This document shows positions 53,073 through 61,914 of a stretch of 64,000 nt of DNA, piece after piece. The notes under the pieces were generated by a model. It saw only the letters and a program-made list of their open reading frames with translations, did no database searches and was not told the DNA's origin. Where the stretch lies: assembly GCA_003946805.1 (NCBI GenBank), contig RPSH01000015.1, positions 1 to 64,000 on the forward strand, written 5' to 3'. Numbering within the stretch: position 1 is the stretch's first letter; each line of letters begins with the position of its first letter. This DNA is from Bacillus sp. 2B10. Lineage in GTDB: Bacteria; Pseudomonadota; Alphaproteobacteria; Sphingomonadales; Sphingomonadaceae. The position numbers were made by a program, and so were the translations under genes.

Positions 53073-54818
53073 ATGCAGTTAAAGGTTCGGGGCCGCATCA
53101 ACCTGATCGGCGTTCTCGCCGCGGCGGGGCTGGTGGCATTGCTGTGCATCAGTCTGTTCCGCCTATCGGCGGTGATGCATGCCGGGATCGAACGCAGCAC
53201 GCGCCACGCGGTCGAGGGTGCGCGCTCGGTCGTCGCCCATTATCATGCCGAGGAAGTCGCCGGCCGCCTGACCCGCGCCGACGCGCAACGCGCGGCGCTG
53301 ACCACGCTGAAGGCGATGCGCTACGACGGCACCGAATATTTCTGGGTCAACGACATGCACCCGCGCATGCTGATGCACCCGGTCAAGCCCGAGCTGGACG
53401 GCACCGACCTGACCAACAACCGCGACACCAGCGGCAAGGCGCATTTCGTCGAGATGGTCAGTGTGGTGAAGGCGCACGGCGCCGGTTTCCTGCAATATAA
53501 CTGGTCCAAGCCGGGCCAGCCCAAGCCGCTACCCAAGCTGTCCTATGTCGCGGGCTTCGCGCCGTGGGGCTGGGTGATCGGATCGGGCGTCTATATCGAT
53601 CGTATCCAGGCGGCGGTGTTCGATGCCGCGCTGTACCTCAGCGGGCTGGCGCTGGTCGTGCTGCTGCTGGTCGCGATCTGTTCGTTCCGCATCGGCCGCT
53701 CGATCTCGCTGCCGATCGAGGCGGTGGCGGCGCGGATGCGCGCGCTGGCCGCCGGCGACACCACGACCGCGATCCCCGGCCGCGACCGCAAGGACGAGAT
53801 CGGCGAGATGGCCGCCGCGCTGGAAACCTTCCGCGATGCCGCGATCGTGGCGGCGGAGCGCGAGGCCGAGCAGCAGCGTGTGGTCGCGACCGTCGGTACC
53901 GGGCTGGAATCGCTGGCGCGCGGGCAACTCGATGCGCGGATCGGCGACACGCTGACCGGGCCGTTCCGCAAGATCGGCACCGATTTCGACTCGGCGATGG
54001 CGGCGCTGGCCGATGCGATGCGCGCGGTGGCGCAGTCGACCGGCGGCATCCGCAACGGCGCGTCGGACATCAGCAGCGCGTCGGACGACCTGTCGCGCCG
54101 GACCGAGCAGCAGGCGGCGAGCCTTGAGGAGACCGCCGCGGCGCTCGACCAGATCACCGCGACGGTGCGCCGTACCGCGGCGGGTGCGGCGCAGGCCGAC
54201 ACGACGATGGTCGCGACCCGCGGCGATGCCGAGGACGGCGCGCGGATCGTCCGCGACGCGGTGCAGGCGATGAGCGGGATCAAGCGCGCATCGGACGAAA
54301 TCTCGGAGATCATCTCGGTCATCGACGGCATCGCGTTCCAGACGAACCTGCTGGCGCTCAACGCCGGGGTCGAGGCGGCGCGCGCCGGCGACGCGGGCAA
54401 GGGCTTCGCGGTCGTCGCCTCCGAAGTACGCGCGCTGGCACAGCGTTCGGCCGACGCGGCGAGCGACGTGAAGAGCCGCATCCTCGCCAGCGGCACGCAG
54501 GTCGAACGCGGCGTCCACCTGGTCGGCAGGACCGGCGAGGCACTGGAACGCATCGTCGGCCGCGTCGCCGAGATTTCGGGGCTGGTCGCCGCCATCGCCA
54601 AGGGCGCCGACGAACAGGCTTCGGGCCTGCAGCAGGTCAACATCGCCGTCGGCGAAATGGACGCGGTGACGCAGCAGAACGCGGCGATGGTCGAGGAAAG
54701 CACCGCCGCCGCGCGCAGCCTCGCCGAACAGGCCGAGGCGCTTACCCACCACGTCGCCCGCTTCCGCCTCGCGACGGAAGCCCGCGCCCACCCGCCGGCC
54801 TATCGCGCGGCCGCCTGA
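53073..54818 (+). CDS. Methyl-accepting chemotaxis protein with Cache domain
   Basis: A 581-residue transmembrane chemoreceptor. TM1 (about 11-33), an sCache_2-type periplasmic sensor (RYDGTEYFWVNDMHPRMLMHP, residues 88-108; YVAGFAPWGWVIGSGVYID), TM2 (about 189-209), a HAMP domain, and the coiled-coil signalling region with the hairpin IDGIAFQTNLLALNAGVEAARAG and DAGKGFAVVASEVRALAQRS. The C-terminus has no CheR-binding NWETF pentapeptide. Ligand unknown; this Cache subgroup often binds organic acids. No other che gene is near. Confidence 0.92.
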   Translation: MQLKVRGRINLIGVLAAAGLVALLCISLFRLSAVMHAGIERSTRHAVEGARSVVAHYHAEEVAGRLTRADAQRAALTTLKAMRYDGTEYFWVNDMHPRMLMHPVKPELDGTDLTNNRDTSGKAHFVEMVSVVKAHGAGFLQYNWSKPGQPKPLPKLSYVAGFAPWGWVIGSGVYIDRIQAAVFDAALYLSGLALVVLLLVAICSFRIGRSISLPIEAVAARMRALAAGDTTTAIPGRDRKDEIGEMAAALETFRDAAIVAAEREAEQQRVVATVGTGLESLARGQLDARIGDTLTGPFRKIGTDFDSAMAALADAMRAVAQSTGGIRNGASDISSASDDLSRRTEQQAASLEETAAALDQITATVRRTAAGAAQADTTMVATRGDAEDGARIVRDAVQAMSGIKRASDEISEIISVIDGIAFQTNLLALNAGVEAARAGDAGKGFAVVASEVRALAQRSADAASDVKSRILASGTQVERGVHLVGRTGEALERIVGRVAEISGLVAAIAKGADEQASGLQQVNIAVGEMDAVTQQNAAMVEESTAAARSLAEQAEALTHHVARFRLATEARAHPPAYRAAA

Positions 54819-54823
54819 CGCAA

Positions 54824-54846
54824 ATCCTCCCCGTGCCGGGGAGGAT
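54824..54846. terminator. Single family-A palindrome after the chemoreceptor gene
   Basis: ATCCTCCCC / GGGGAGGAT arms, loop GTGCC, 6 bases after the stop. No T tract follows on this strand, so termination is uncertain. Confidence 0.55.
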
Positions 54847-54917
54847 CGGGTGCCCATGCCGGTTGAACGTACCGCCGCCCACCGCTAGCACCGCGCGGAC
54901 CCCGAACGGAGCCCGCC

Positions 54918-55274
54918 ATGACCGTCCGACTCTACGGCATCCCCAATTGCGACACGATGAAGAAGGCGCGGACATGGCTCGACGCGCACGGCGTCGCCCA
55001 TGACTTTCACGACTACAAGAAGGCCGGGATCGACCGCGCGACGCTGGAGGGCTGGGTCGCCGAGCTTGGCTGGGAGCCGCTGCTCAACCGTGCGGGCACG
55101 ACCTTCCGCAAGTTGCCCGACGCCGATCGGGCCGATCTCGACGCGCCCCGCGCGATCGCGCTGATGCTGGCGCAGCCGTCGATGATAAAGCGGCCGGTGC
55201 TGGTCGGCGACGGCTGGATCGAGGTCGCCTTCAGGCCCGATCGCTACGCCGTGCGATTCGCAAGTCGGGACTGA
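54918..55274 (+). CDS. ArsC/Spx family protein, YffB-like
   Basis: A 118-residue thioredoxin-fold protein. IPNCDTMKKARTWLD carries Cys11, the YffB-type active site with Cys but no second CxxC Cys. FHDYKKAGID, LLNRAGTTFRKL, and MIKRPVLVGDG complete the ArsC fold. It may be a glutathione-dependent thiol reductase; arsenate reduction is not implied. Confidence 0.9.
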   Translation: MTVRLYGIPNCDTMKKARTWLDAHGVAHDFHDYKKAGIDRATLEGWVAELGWEPLLNRAGTTFRKLPDADRADLDAPRAIALMLAQPSMIKRPVLVGDGWIEVAFRPDRYAVRFASRD

Positions 55275-55336
55275 TTGCGTTAACCATGGCGCTCGGCTTT
55301 ATTGCGGTGCCGTATCGAATCACCCGTGGGAGCAGC

Positions 55337-55777
55337 ATGGCACCGACCTTCGTCCGAACGCCGCCACCGTGGTTCCGCATCGTCGCGGTGCTGTTCCTCC
55401 TGTGGGGGCTGGCCGGGGTCTATGCCTTTTATGCGCAGGCGACGATGGGACCGGCGGCGCTGGCGGCGCTGTCCGACTATGACCGCCGCTTCTTTTCGAC
55501 GCTGCCGGTCTGGTTCAACTGGATCTACGGCATCGCGACATGGGGCGGGCTGTTCGGCAGCATCGCGCTGCTGCTCGGGCGGCGCTGGGCGGCGGGGCTC
55601 TATGCCGCCTCGCTGCTGGCGGTCGCGATCCAGTTCGGCTGGGTGTTCGCCGCGACCGACCTGATCGCGGTCAAGGGCGCGGCGGCGACGGTGCCGTTCC
55701 CGCTGGTGATCTTCGCGATCGCGCTGTGGCAGCTCGGTATGGCGCGGCACGGCATCGCCCGCGGGTGGCTTCGCTGA
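55337..55777 (+). CDS. Small integral membrane protein, unknown function
   Basis: A 146-residue protein with four predicted transmembrane helices (about 12-32, 60-80, 86-106, 113-133). The first is preceded by TPPPWFRIVAVLFLLWG. Charged residues are few. GGGAG precedes the ATG at 55337. No family assigned. Confidence 0.75.
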   Translation: MAPTFVRTPPPWFRIVAVLFLLWGLAGVYAFYAQATMGPAALAALSDYDRRFFSTLPVWFNWIYGIATWGGLFGSIALLLGRRWAAGLYAASLLAVAIQFGWVFAATDLIAVKGAAATVPFPLVIFAIALWQLGMARHGIARGWLR

Positions 55778-55800
55778 GCGGGGTTCGCTAGAACCCGCCA

Positions 55801-56661
55801 ATGTCCACGACCTTCACCATCGATACCGCCACCAGCCGCGCGACGCCCACCCCGGCGCCGATGAAGCGCCTGACCATCCCCGCGATCCGCGCTGCCAAGG
55901 GCAGGACGCCGCTGGTGATGCTGACCGCCTATACCGTGCGCATGGCGCAGCTGATGGACGCGCAGTGCGACATGCTGCTGGTCGGCGACAGCCTGGGGCA
56001 GGTGATCTACGGCCTGCCCTCGACCGTGCCGGTCACGCTCGACATGATGGCGGCGCACGGGAGCGCGGTGGTGCGCGGGTCGTACCATGCGCTGGTCGTG
56101 ATCGACATGCCCTTCGGCAGCTACGAGGCGAGCCCGGCACAGGCGTTCGAAAGCGCGGCGATGCTGCTCAAGGCCACCGGTGCCGCGGCGGTGAAGCTGG
56201 AGGGGGGCACGGCGATGGCCGAAACCGTCGCCTTCCTGTCGCAGCGCGGGATTCCGGTCATGGGCCATGTCGGGCTGACGCCGCAGGCGGTGAACCAGCT
56301 CGGCGGCTATGGCGCGCGCGGGCGCAGTGCCGCGGAAGCGGAAAGGATCGTCGCTGACGCCGTCGCGGTGGCGGAGGCAGGGGCCTTCGCGGTGGTGATC
56401 GAGGGGGTGGTGGAGCCGATCGCGGTCGACATCACCCGCCGCATCGCCTGTCCCACCATCGGCATCGGCGCATCGGCGCAGTGCGACGGGCAGGTGCTGG
56501 TCGCCGAAGATATGCTGGGCCTGTTCGAACGCACGCCGCGCTTCGTGAAGACCTTCGGCGACATGGCCGGGCATATCGAGGCCGCGGTGACCACCTATGC
56601 CGAAGAGGTCCGTTCGCGCACCTTTCCGGGGCCGGACCAGCTCTACGCACCGAAGGCGTAA
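55801..56661 (+). CDS. panB: 3-methyl-2-oxobutanoate hydroxymethyltransferase
   Basis: First committed step of pantothenate synthesis: adds a hydroxymethyl group to 2-oxoisovalerate. The 286-residue protein has [24 protein letters not shown] (Mg2+), [34 protein letters not shown] and [18 protein letters not shown]. Two residues before [14 protein letters not shown] form a short extension. The gene is alone; panC is not visible. Confidence 0.93.
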   Translation: MSTTFTIDTATSRATPTPAPMKRLTIPAIRAAKGRTPLVMLTAYTVRMAQLMDAQCDMLLVGDSLGQVIYGLPSTVPVTLDMMAAHGSAVVRGSYHALVVIDMPFGSYEASPAQAFESAAMLLKATGAAAVKLEGGTAMAETVAFLSQRGIPVMGHVGLTPQAVNQLGGYGARGRSAAEAERIVADAVAVAEAGAFAVVIEGVVEPIAVDITRRIACPTIGIGASAQCDGQVLVAEDMLGLFERTPRFVKTFGDMAGHIEAAVTTYAEEVRSRTFPGPDQLYAPKA

Positions 56662-56683
56662 GGCGGCGTCACCTCCCCGTCGT

Positions 56684-56778
56684 CATTCCCGCGCAGGCGG
56701 GAATCCATAGCCGCAACGCCAGCGAATCCTGCCGGAAGGTTACCGTGTATGGATCCCCGCCTGCGCGGGGATGACGAT
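56684..56778. repeat. Family-B inverted repeat
   Basis: TCATTCCCGCGCAGGCGGGAATCC and GGATCCCCGCCTGCGCGGGGATGACG as outer arms around about 50 bases, between panB and yfgM. Confidence 0.8.
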
Positions 56779-56921
56779 CGTGGGGAACCCCGTTCATCCC
56801 TCGCACAGCCTCGCCACCCCATGGTCCCACCCCGGCACCGACCCCCCGCGACCATTCGCTTTCGTTTCGTCCGGTGCTCGGCTAAAGGAGCGCGCTTGAT
56901 CTATCCCCTGGAGCTGTTCCC

Positions 56922-57620
56922 TTGGCGTTGACCCCGCAGAACAACGAAGCCTTCATCCGCGAAGTCGATGAAGAGCTGCGCCGTGAGCAGATGTCGAACA
57001 TCGGCCGGCGCTATGGCCTGCTCATCATCGCCGCGATCCTCCTCGCGCTCGCCGCCTTCGGCGGCTGGACGTGGTGGCAGCACCGCCAGAACGCGATCGC
57101 CGGCGAACAGGGGCAACAGCTCGCGACCGCGCTCGACGATATCCAGCAGGGCCGCAGTACGCAGGGTAGCGCGATCGTCGCCGGGCTGACCACGTCGGAC
57201 AAGGACGCCGTCCGCGCCACCGCGCTGCTGACGCAGGCCGACCTGCTGCTGTCGAAGAACGACGTGAAGGGTGCCGCCGCCGCCTTCGGCAAGGTCGCCG
57301 CCGACGAAACGCTGGCCCAGCCGTTCCGCGACCTCGCGCTCGTCCGCCAGACCTCGGTCGAATACGACACGCTTGCACCGCAACAGGTCATCGACCGGCT
57401 GCGCGGCCTTGCGGACAAGGGCAGCCCGTGGCTCGGCAGCGCGGGGGAAATGGTGGCGATCGCCTATCTCCGCCAGAACAAGCTGCAACAGGCCGGGCAG
57501 ACCTTCGCCCTGATCGCGCAGACCGACGGCGTGCCCGAAAGCCTGCGCGCCCGCGCGGTGCAGATGGCCGGATCGCTCGGCGTCGATGCCGCGCCCGCCG
57601 CACCCGCCGCCGCGCAATAA
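56922..57620 (+). CDS. yfgM: YfgM-like SecYEG accessory protein (TPR-like)
   Basis: A 232-residue inner-membrane protein. After a charged N-terminus (NNEAFIREVDEELRREQMSNIGRRYG) comes a transmembrane helix (about 31-50, LLIIAAILLALAAFGGWTWW), then TPR-like helices in the periplasm. The TTG start at 56922 is used, with GGAG 8 bases upstream; no ATG fits. The position just before bamB and der is the same as in E. coli (yfgM-bamB-der), which supports the name. Confidence 0.85.
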   Translation: MALTPQNNEAFIREVDEELRREQMSNIGRRYGLLIIAAILLALAAFGGWTWWQHRQNAIAGEQGQQLATALDDIQQGRSTQGSAIVAGLTTSDKDAVRATALLTQADLLLSKNDVKGAAAAFGKVAADETLAQPFRDLALVRQTSVEYDTLAPQQVIDRLRGLADKGSPWLGSAGEMVAIAYLRQNKLQQAGQTFALIAQTDGVPESLRARAVQMAGSLGVDAAPAAPAAAQ

Positions 57621-57648
57621 CCCTTCTCGATACCGGAACCCCTTTTCC

Positions 57649-58980
57649 ATGAAGACGCATCTGAAACTCTCGGCAGCGGTCGCGGCGTTGGCGCTGCTGG
57701 GCGGTTGCGGCGCCTTGAAGGGCAAGGGCCCGGCGCGCACCCCGATCGTCGGACAGCGCGTGCCGATCCTCGCTTCGGAAAACCTTGCCGAGGTCGATCC
57801 CGCGCTCGCGAACCTGCAGGTCGTGCTGCCGCTCGCCGAAACCAATGCCGACTGGGCGCAGCCCGGCGGCAATCCGGCCAAGTCGATGGGCCATGTCGCA
57901 CTGGGCGATACGCTGACCCAGGCGTGGAGCGCGCGGATCGCGGGCGGCAACACCCGCACCCGCCTCGCCGCGGCACCCGTCGTCGCCGGCGGTCGCCTCT
58001 ACGTCATCGACGTCAACGGCATGGTCACCGCGATGGCCGCCGATACCGGCGCGACCGTGTGGACCGCGCAGACGGTCAAGGGCGACGAGAATCCGCGCGC
58101 GCGCTTCGGCGGCGGCGTCTCGGTGGAGGGCAATCGCGCCTTCGCCACCGATGGCCTGGGCGATGTCGTCGCGTTCGACACCGCCGATGGCAAGGAAGTG
58201 TGGCGCTCGAAGCCCGGCGGCCCGCTGCGCGGATCGCCCACCGTCGCCAACGGCCAGATCTATGTCGTCAGCCAGGACAACCAGCTGTTCGCGCTCGACC
58301 AGGCCGATGGCAAGGTCGTGTGGACCCAGTCGGGCAGCCTCGAGGCGCAGGGCGTGTTCGGCGTCGCCGCCCCCGCCTCGGCACAGGGGACGGTGGTCGC
58401 CGGCTTCTCCTCGGGCGAACTCAACGCCTATCGCTACGAGAACGGCCGCTCGGTGTGGGGCGACAGCCTGTCGCGCACCTCGGCCTCGACCTCGGTGTCG
58501 GCGCTGGCCGACATCGATGCCGAACCGGTGATCGACAATGGCCGCGTCTATGCGGTCGGGCAGGGCGGGCGCATGGTCGCGCTCGAACTCGTATCGGGCC
58601 AGCGGCTGTGGGAACAGAATCTCGCCGGGATCTCGACGCCATGGGTCGCGGGCGAATGGATATTCGTCGTGACCGACGACGGTCGCCTGCTGTGCATCTC
58701 GCGCGGCAGCGGCAAGCTGCGCTGGGTGCAGCAGCTTCCCGCCTTCCGCAACGTCAAGAAGCGCAAGGGCCCCATCGGCTGGCGCGGGCCCGTCCTCGCC
58801 GGCAATCGCCTGCTGCTGACCAATTCGGACGGACAGCTCGTGTCCGCCTCGACCGCCGACGGCAGCATCACGACGACGCAGGATACCCGGTCGAAGGCCG
58901 GCTACACCCTGTCGCCGGTCGTCGCCAACGGGATGCTGTATCTGCTCGACGATGCGGGGCAGCTGACCGCCTGGAAGTAG
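57649..58980 (+). CDS. bamB: Outer membrane assembly lipoprotein BamB
   Basis: A 443-residue lipoprotein (lipobox LGGC, Cys20) that is the BamB component of the outer-membrane protein assembly complex. Eight PQQ-like beta-propeller blades can be seen as repeated G-x-L/V-Y-V-x-D and TG-x-x-x-W motifs (GRLYVIDVNG; TGATVWTAQ; GKEVWRSKPGG; GQIYVVSQDNQLFALDQADGKVVW; GQRLWEQN). Between yfgM and der as in E. coli. Confidence 0.9.
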   Translation: MKTHLKLSAAVAALALLGGCGALKGKGPARTPIVGQRVPILASENLAEVDPALANLQVVLPLAETNADWAQPGGNPAKSMGHVALGDTLTQAWSARIAGGNTRTRLAAAPVVAGGRLYVIDVNGMVTAMAADTGATVWTAQTVKGDENPRARFGGGVSVEGNRAFATDGLGDVVAFDTADGKEVWRSKPGGPLRGSPTVANGQIYVVSQDNQLFALDQADGKVVWTQSGSLEAQGVFGVAAPASAQGTVVAGFSSGELNAYRYENGRSVWGDSLSRTSASTSVSALADIDAEPVIDNGRVYAVGQGGRMVALELVSGQRLWEQNLAGISTPWVAGEWIFVVTDDGRLLCISRGSGKLRWVQQLPAFRNVKKRKGPIGWRGPVLAGNRLLLTNSDGQLVSASTADGSITTTQDTRSKAGYTLSPVVANGMLYLLDDAGQLTAWK

Positions 58981-58995
58981 GCCTGTAACGCACTC

Positions 58996-59104
58996 CGTCC
59001 GTCATCCCGGCGCAGGCCGGGATCCATGGATGGGGTGACGTCACCGCTTGATCGATACCACCCGACACGATGGATTCCGGCCTGCGCCGGAATGACGGAT
59101 GTGG
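58996..59104. repeat. Family-B inverted repeat between bamB and der
   Basis: TCATCCCGGCGCAGGCCGGGATCC and GGATTCCGGCCTGCGCCGGAATGACGG around about 50 bases. It separates bamB from der. Confidence 0.85.
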
Positions 59105-59182
59105 GCGAACGTCGCGCACCCTCGACCCGTCCCCCCTTACCCCCTACACTCGGCGGAACATCCCGCACCCCCAGGAACCTCC

Positions 59183-60556
59183 ATGCCCCTTCCCGTCGTC
59201 GCCATCATCGGCCGTCCCAATGTCGGCAAGTCGACGCTGTTCAACCGGCTGGTCGGCAAGCGGCTGGCGCTGGTCGACGACCAGCCCGGCGTGACCCGCG
59301 ACCGGCGCGAGGGGGAGGCGAACCTGCTCGGCCTCGACTTCACCATCGTCGATACGGCCGGGTTCGAGGATGAGGACGCGGCGACGCTTCCCGGACGGAT
59401 GCGGATGCAGACGCAGGCGGCGGTCGAGATGGCCGATGTCGCGCTGTTCATGATCGACGCCCGCGCCGGCATCACGCCCTTGGACGAGGAAATCGCCCGC
59501 TGGCTGCGCTCGGCCGACGGCACCGTCGTGCTGGTCGCGAACAAGGCGGAGGGCCGCGCGGGCGAGAACGGCGTGCTCGAATCGCTGGCGCTCGGTTTCG
59601 GCGATCCGGTGCAGATGTCGGCGGAACATGGCGAGGGCGTCGCCGACCTGTTCGACGCGCTGCGCCCGTTCGTCGAGCGCGAGGACGAGCCCGAGCCGGA
59701 GGAAGCGGAGGAATACGACCCCGAAACCGCCGTGCTGAAGCTCGCGATCGTCGGCCGCCCGAACGCCGGCAAGTCGACGCTCATCAATCGTTTCCTCGGC
59801 GAGGACCGGCTCATCACCGGGCCGGAAGCGGGCATCACCCGCGATTCGATCGCGGTCGACTGGAACTGGACCGCCGCCGATGGCCGGGTCCGTCCTGTCC
59901 GGCTGATCGATACGGCGGGGATGCGCAAGAAGGCGCGGGTGCAGGAAAAGCTCGAAAAGCTCTCCGTCGCCGACGCACTGCACGCGATCGACTTCGCCGA
60001 GGTCGTGGTGCTGCTGCTCGACGGCACGCGCGGCCTCGAACTGCAGGACATCAAGATCGCCGACCGTGTGCTGCAGGAAGGGCGCGCGCTGGTCATCGCA
60101 TTGAACAAATGGGACATCGCCGAACACGCCTCGTCGTTGTTCAACGGGGTCAAGGGCGCACTCGACGAAGGGCTGGCGCAGGCGCGCGGCGTGCCGCTGC
60201 TGACCGTGTCCGCCGCGACCGGCAAGGGGCTCGACGTGCTGATGCAGGCGGCGTTCGAAACGCGCGAGGCATGGGGCCGGCGCGTGTCGACCGGACAGCT
60301 CAACCGCTGGTTCGACCGCGCGCTGGAGGCCAATCCGCCGCCCGCACCCGGCGGCAAGCGCATCAAGATGCGCTACATCACGCAGAACAACATCCGCCCG
60401 CCCAGCTTCGTCCTGTTCGGCACCCGCGTCGACCAGCTGCCCGAAAGCTACAAACGCTATCTTATCAACGGCATCCGCAAGGAATTCGGCTTCGGCGCGG
60501 TTCCCGTCCGGTTGAACATGCGCGCGCCGAAAAACCCCTTCGACCACTCGAAATGA
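59183..60556 (+). CDS. der: Ribosome biogenesis GTPase Der (EngA)
   Basis: A 457-residue double-domain GTPase needed for 50S subunit assembly. Domain 1 has GRPNVGKST (9-17), DTAGFE and NKAE; domain 2 has GRPNAGKST, DTAGMRKK and NKWD; the C-terminal KH-like domain ends in NIRPPSFVLFGTRVDQLPESYKRYLINGIR and FGFGAVPVRLNMRAPKNPF. AGGA precedes the ATG at 59183. It overlaps the tusA-like gene by ATGA. Confidence 0.95.
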   Translation: MPLPVVAIIGRPNVGKSTLFNRLVGKRLALVDDQPGVTRDRREGEANLLGLDFTIVDTAGFEDEDAATLPGRMRMQTQAAVEMADVALFMIDARAGITPLDEEIARWLRSADGTVVLVANKAEGRAGENGVLESLALGFGDPVQMSAEHGEGVADLFDALRPFVEREDEPEPEEAEEYDPETAVLKLAIVGRPNAGKSTLINRFLGEDRLITGPEAGITRDSIAVDWNWTAADGRVRPVRLIDTAGMRKKARVQEKLEKLSVADALHAIDFAEVVVLLLDGTRGLELQDIKIADRVLQEGRALVIALNKWDIAEHASSLFNGVKGALDEGLAQARGVPLLTVSAATGKGLDVLMQAAFETREAWGRRVSTGQLNRWFDRALEANPPPAPGGKRIKMRYITQNNIRPPSFVLFGTRVDQLPESYKRYLINGIRKEFGFGAVPVRLNMRAPKNPFDHSK

Positions 60557-60759
60557 CCCGCATCGACGCCCGCGGCATGCGCTGCCCGTGGCCCGCCATC
60601 CGGCTGGCCCGGGCGCTGCGCGACGGGGCGGCGGTGGTCGAGATCGCAGCCGACGACCCGCGTGCGGCAGGCGAACTGGCCAGCGCGGCGAGCGCGGTCG
60701 GGGCGCGGCTGGAGGTCGTGGGCGAGGGGGTGTTCCGGGTGGAGCGCCGCGAAGGCTGA
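60553..60759 (+). CDS. TusA-family sulfur carrier protein
   Basis: A 68-residue protein of the TusA/SirA fold: DARGMRCPWPAIRLARAL with the catalytic Cys11 in CPxP. The strand-loop ADDPRAAGELASAA is typical of the family. It starts on the der stop (ATGA). Likely moves persulfide sulfur in tRNA thiolation or cofactor synthesis; the partner is unknown. Confidence 0.9.
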   Translation: MTRIDARGMRCPWPAIRLARALRDGAAVVEIAADDPRAAGELASAASAVGARLEVVGEGVFRVERREG

Positions 60760-60778
60760 TCCCGCCGATCCGATCGAA

Positions 60779-60862
60779 CGTCACCCCAGCGAAGGCTGGG
60801 GTCTCCATCGGCTCCTGCTGCGTGCTACCACAGGGAGATTCCGGCCTTCGCTGCGATGAGGG
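60779..60862. repeat. Family-B inverted repeat
   Basis: GTCACCCCAGCGAAGGCTGG ... GATTCCGGCCTTCGCTGCGATG with the same inner bases as the copy at 36292. The rest of this gene-free stretch (60863-61143) shows no supported feature. Confidence 0.8.
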
Positions 60863-61143
60863 TCGTTTCAACAGGGATGGATCAAACTCCAGCGTAGCGG
60901 TCGATGAGAAGCGGGCCCCGGATCACGCCCGGAGGGACGATGTCGTTCGCATGACGGCATCCATTCCGACATTCGCCTGCGTCGCGACGGCATCGTCGGC
61001 GAACACTTTCCTACAGCATCGCCACCATGCCATGCTCCGCCCGGTTCTTTCTCATCGCCGAAACGCCGCGACCAACATCCATGCGAACGCCACAGGCGCG
61101 ACGAAACGCGCACGAGTGTGACTTTTGTGACCTTTGGCGGGCG

Positions 61144-61914
61144 CTACCCCTTCGCTTCCCACGGTTTGTCCCGCAAATTCAAATGGGTAATGCCCCGCGC
61201 CCTCAGTCGTGGCCCAAGGAAGCGATAGAAATACCAGTCCTTCGTCGCGAACGGCGTCGCATGGTACAAAAGTCGCTCGGCCAGCGTCCAGCGCACCCGC
61301 CGCCGGTCCGACCGCCGCGGTGACGGTTTCGCCCAGAAATCAAAGGGATAGACGACGCGCCCGAGTTTCGCGACCCGCTGCATGATCTCGTGGTCGAGCA
61401 GCACATAGGGCCAGTGCGTTTCCGAAAACCCGCCTGCCCGCACCAGCACCGCTGTTCGAAACGCCTGTCCATATCCGCCGGTATGCGTCTGTTTCGACAG
61501 CAATTTCGTGACGAATCCGGCATAGATCGCGCGCCGCAGCGCCTGCCCCGACGCATCGACGCCCAGCGCCATCACCGCCACGGTCCGCGGATCGGCATCG
61601 AACGTCCGTTCGGCCTCGGCCAGATAGTGTGGCGGGTACCAGGTATCGGCATCACCGAACGCGCTGAATTCGGTCGTCAGTTCTCCCATCGCCGTCTCCA
61701 GCGCATGGATCTTGCCCGGCCGCGATTCGGTCAGGTGGACGACCTCGACCCCCGGTGCGGCAAAGCCCCGTGCGATCGCGGCCGATCCGTCGGTCGATCC
61801 GTTGTCGACCAGCACCAGCCGGAACGGCACGGTCTGCGCCGCCAGCGCCGCGAGCGTCGCACCCAGGAAATCGGCCTCGTTGTAATAGGCGATGACGAAG
61901 GTCCAGCGCGTCAT
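61144..61914 (-). CDS. Glycosyltransferase family 2 protein
   Basis: A 256-residue GT-A enzyme: FVIAYYNEADFLGATLAALAAQ, VDNGSTDGSAAIA, and the Asp-x-Asp region SAFGDADTWYPPHYLAEAE. It probably adds a sugar to a lipid-linked or surface polysaccharide. Its start overlaps the next glycosyltransferase stop (ATGA), forming a coupled pair. Confidence 0.85.
   Translation of the reverse strand: MTRWTFVIAYYNEADFLGATLAALAAQTVPFRLVLVDNGSTDGSAAIARGFAAPGVEVVHLTESRPGKIHALETAMGELTTEFSAFGDADTWYPPHYLAEAERTFDADPRTVAVMALGVDASGQALRRAIYAGFVTKLLSKQTHTGGYGQAFRTAVLVRAGGFSETHWPYVLLDHEIMQRVAKLGRVVYPFDFWAKPSPRRSDRRRVRWTLAERLLYHATPFATKDWYFYRFLGPRLRARGITHLNLRDKPWEAKG

Noticed and set aside
54918..55274. Arsenate reductase function for the ArsC-like protein
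   Set aside because: Only one Cys of the YffB type is present, and no ars genes are near; the thiol-reductase reading is safer.
60868..61113. An 81-codon minus-strand frame in the gene-free stretch
   Set aside because: No ribosome site, Arg/Ser/Trp-rich composition and no recognisable motif.
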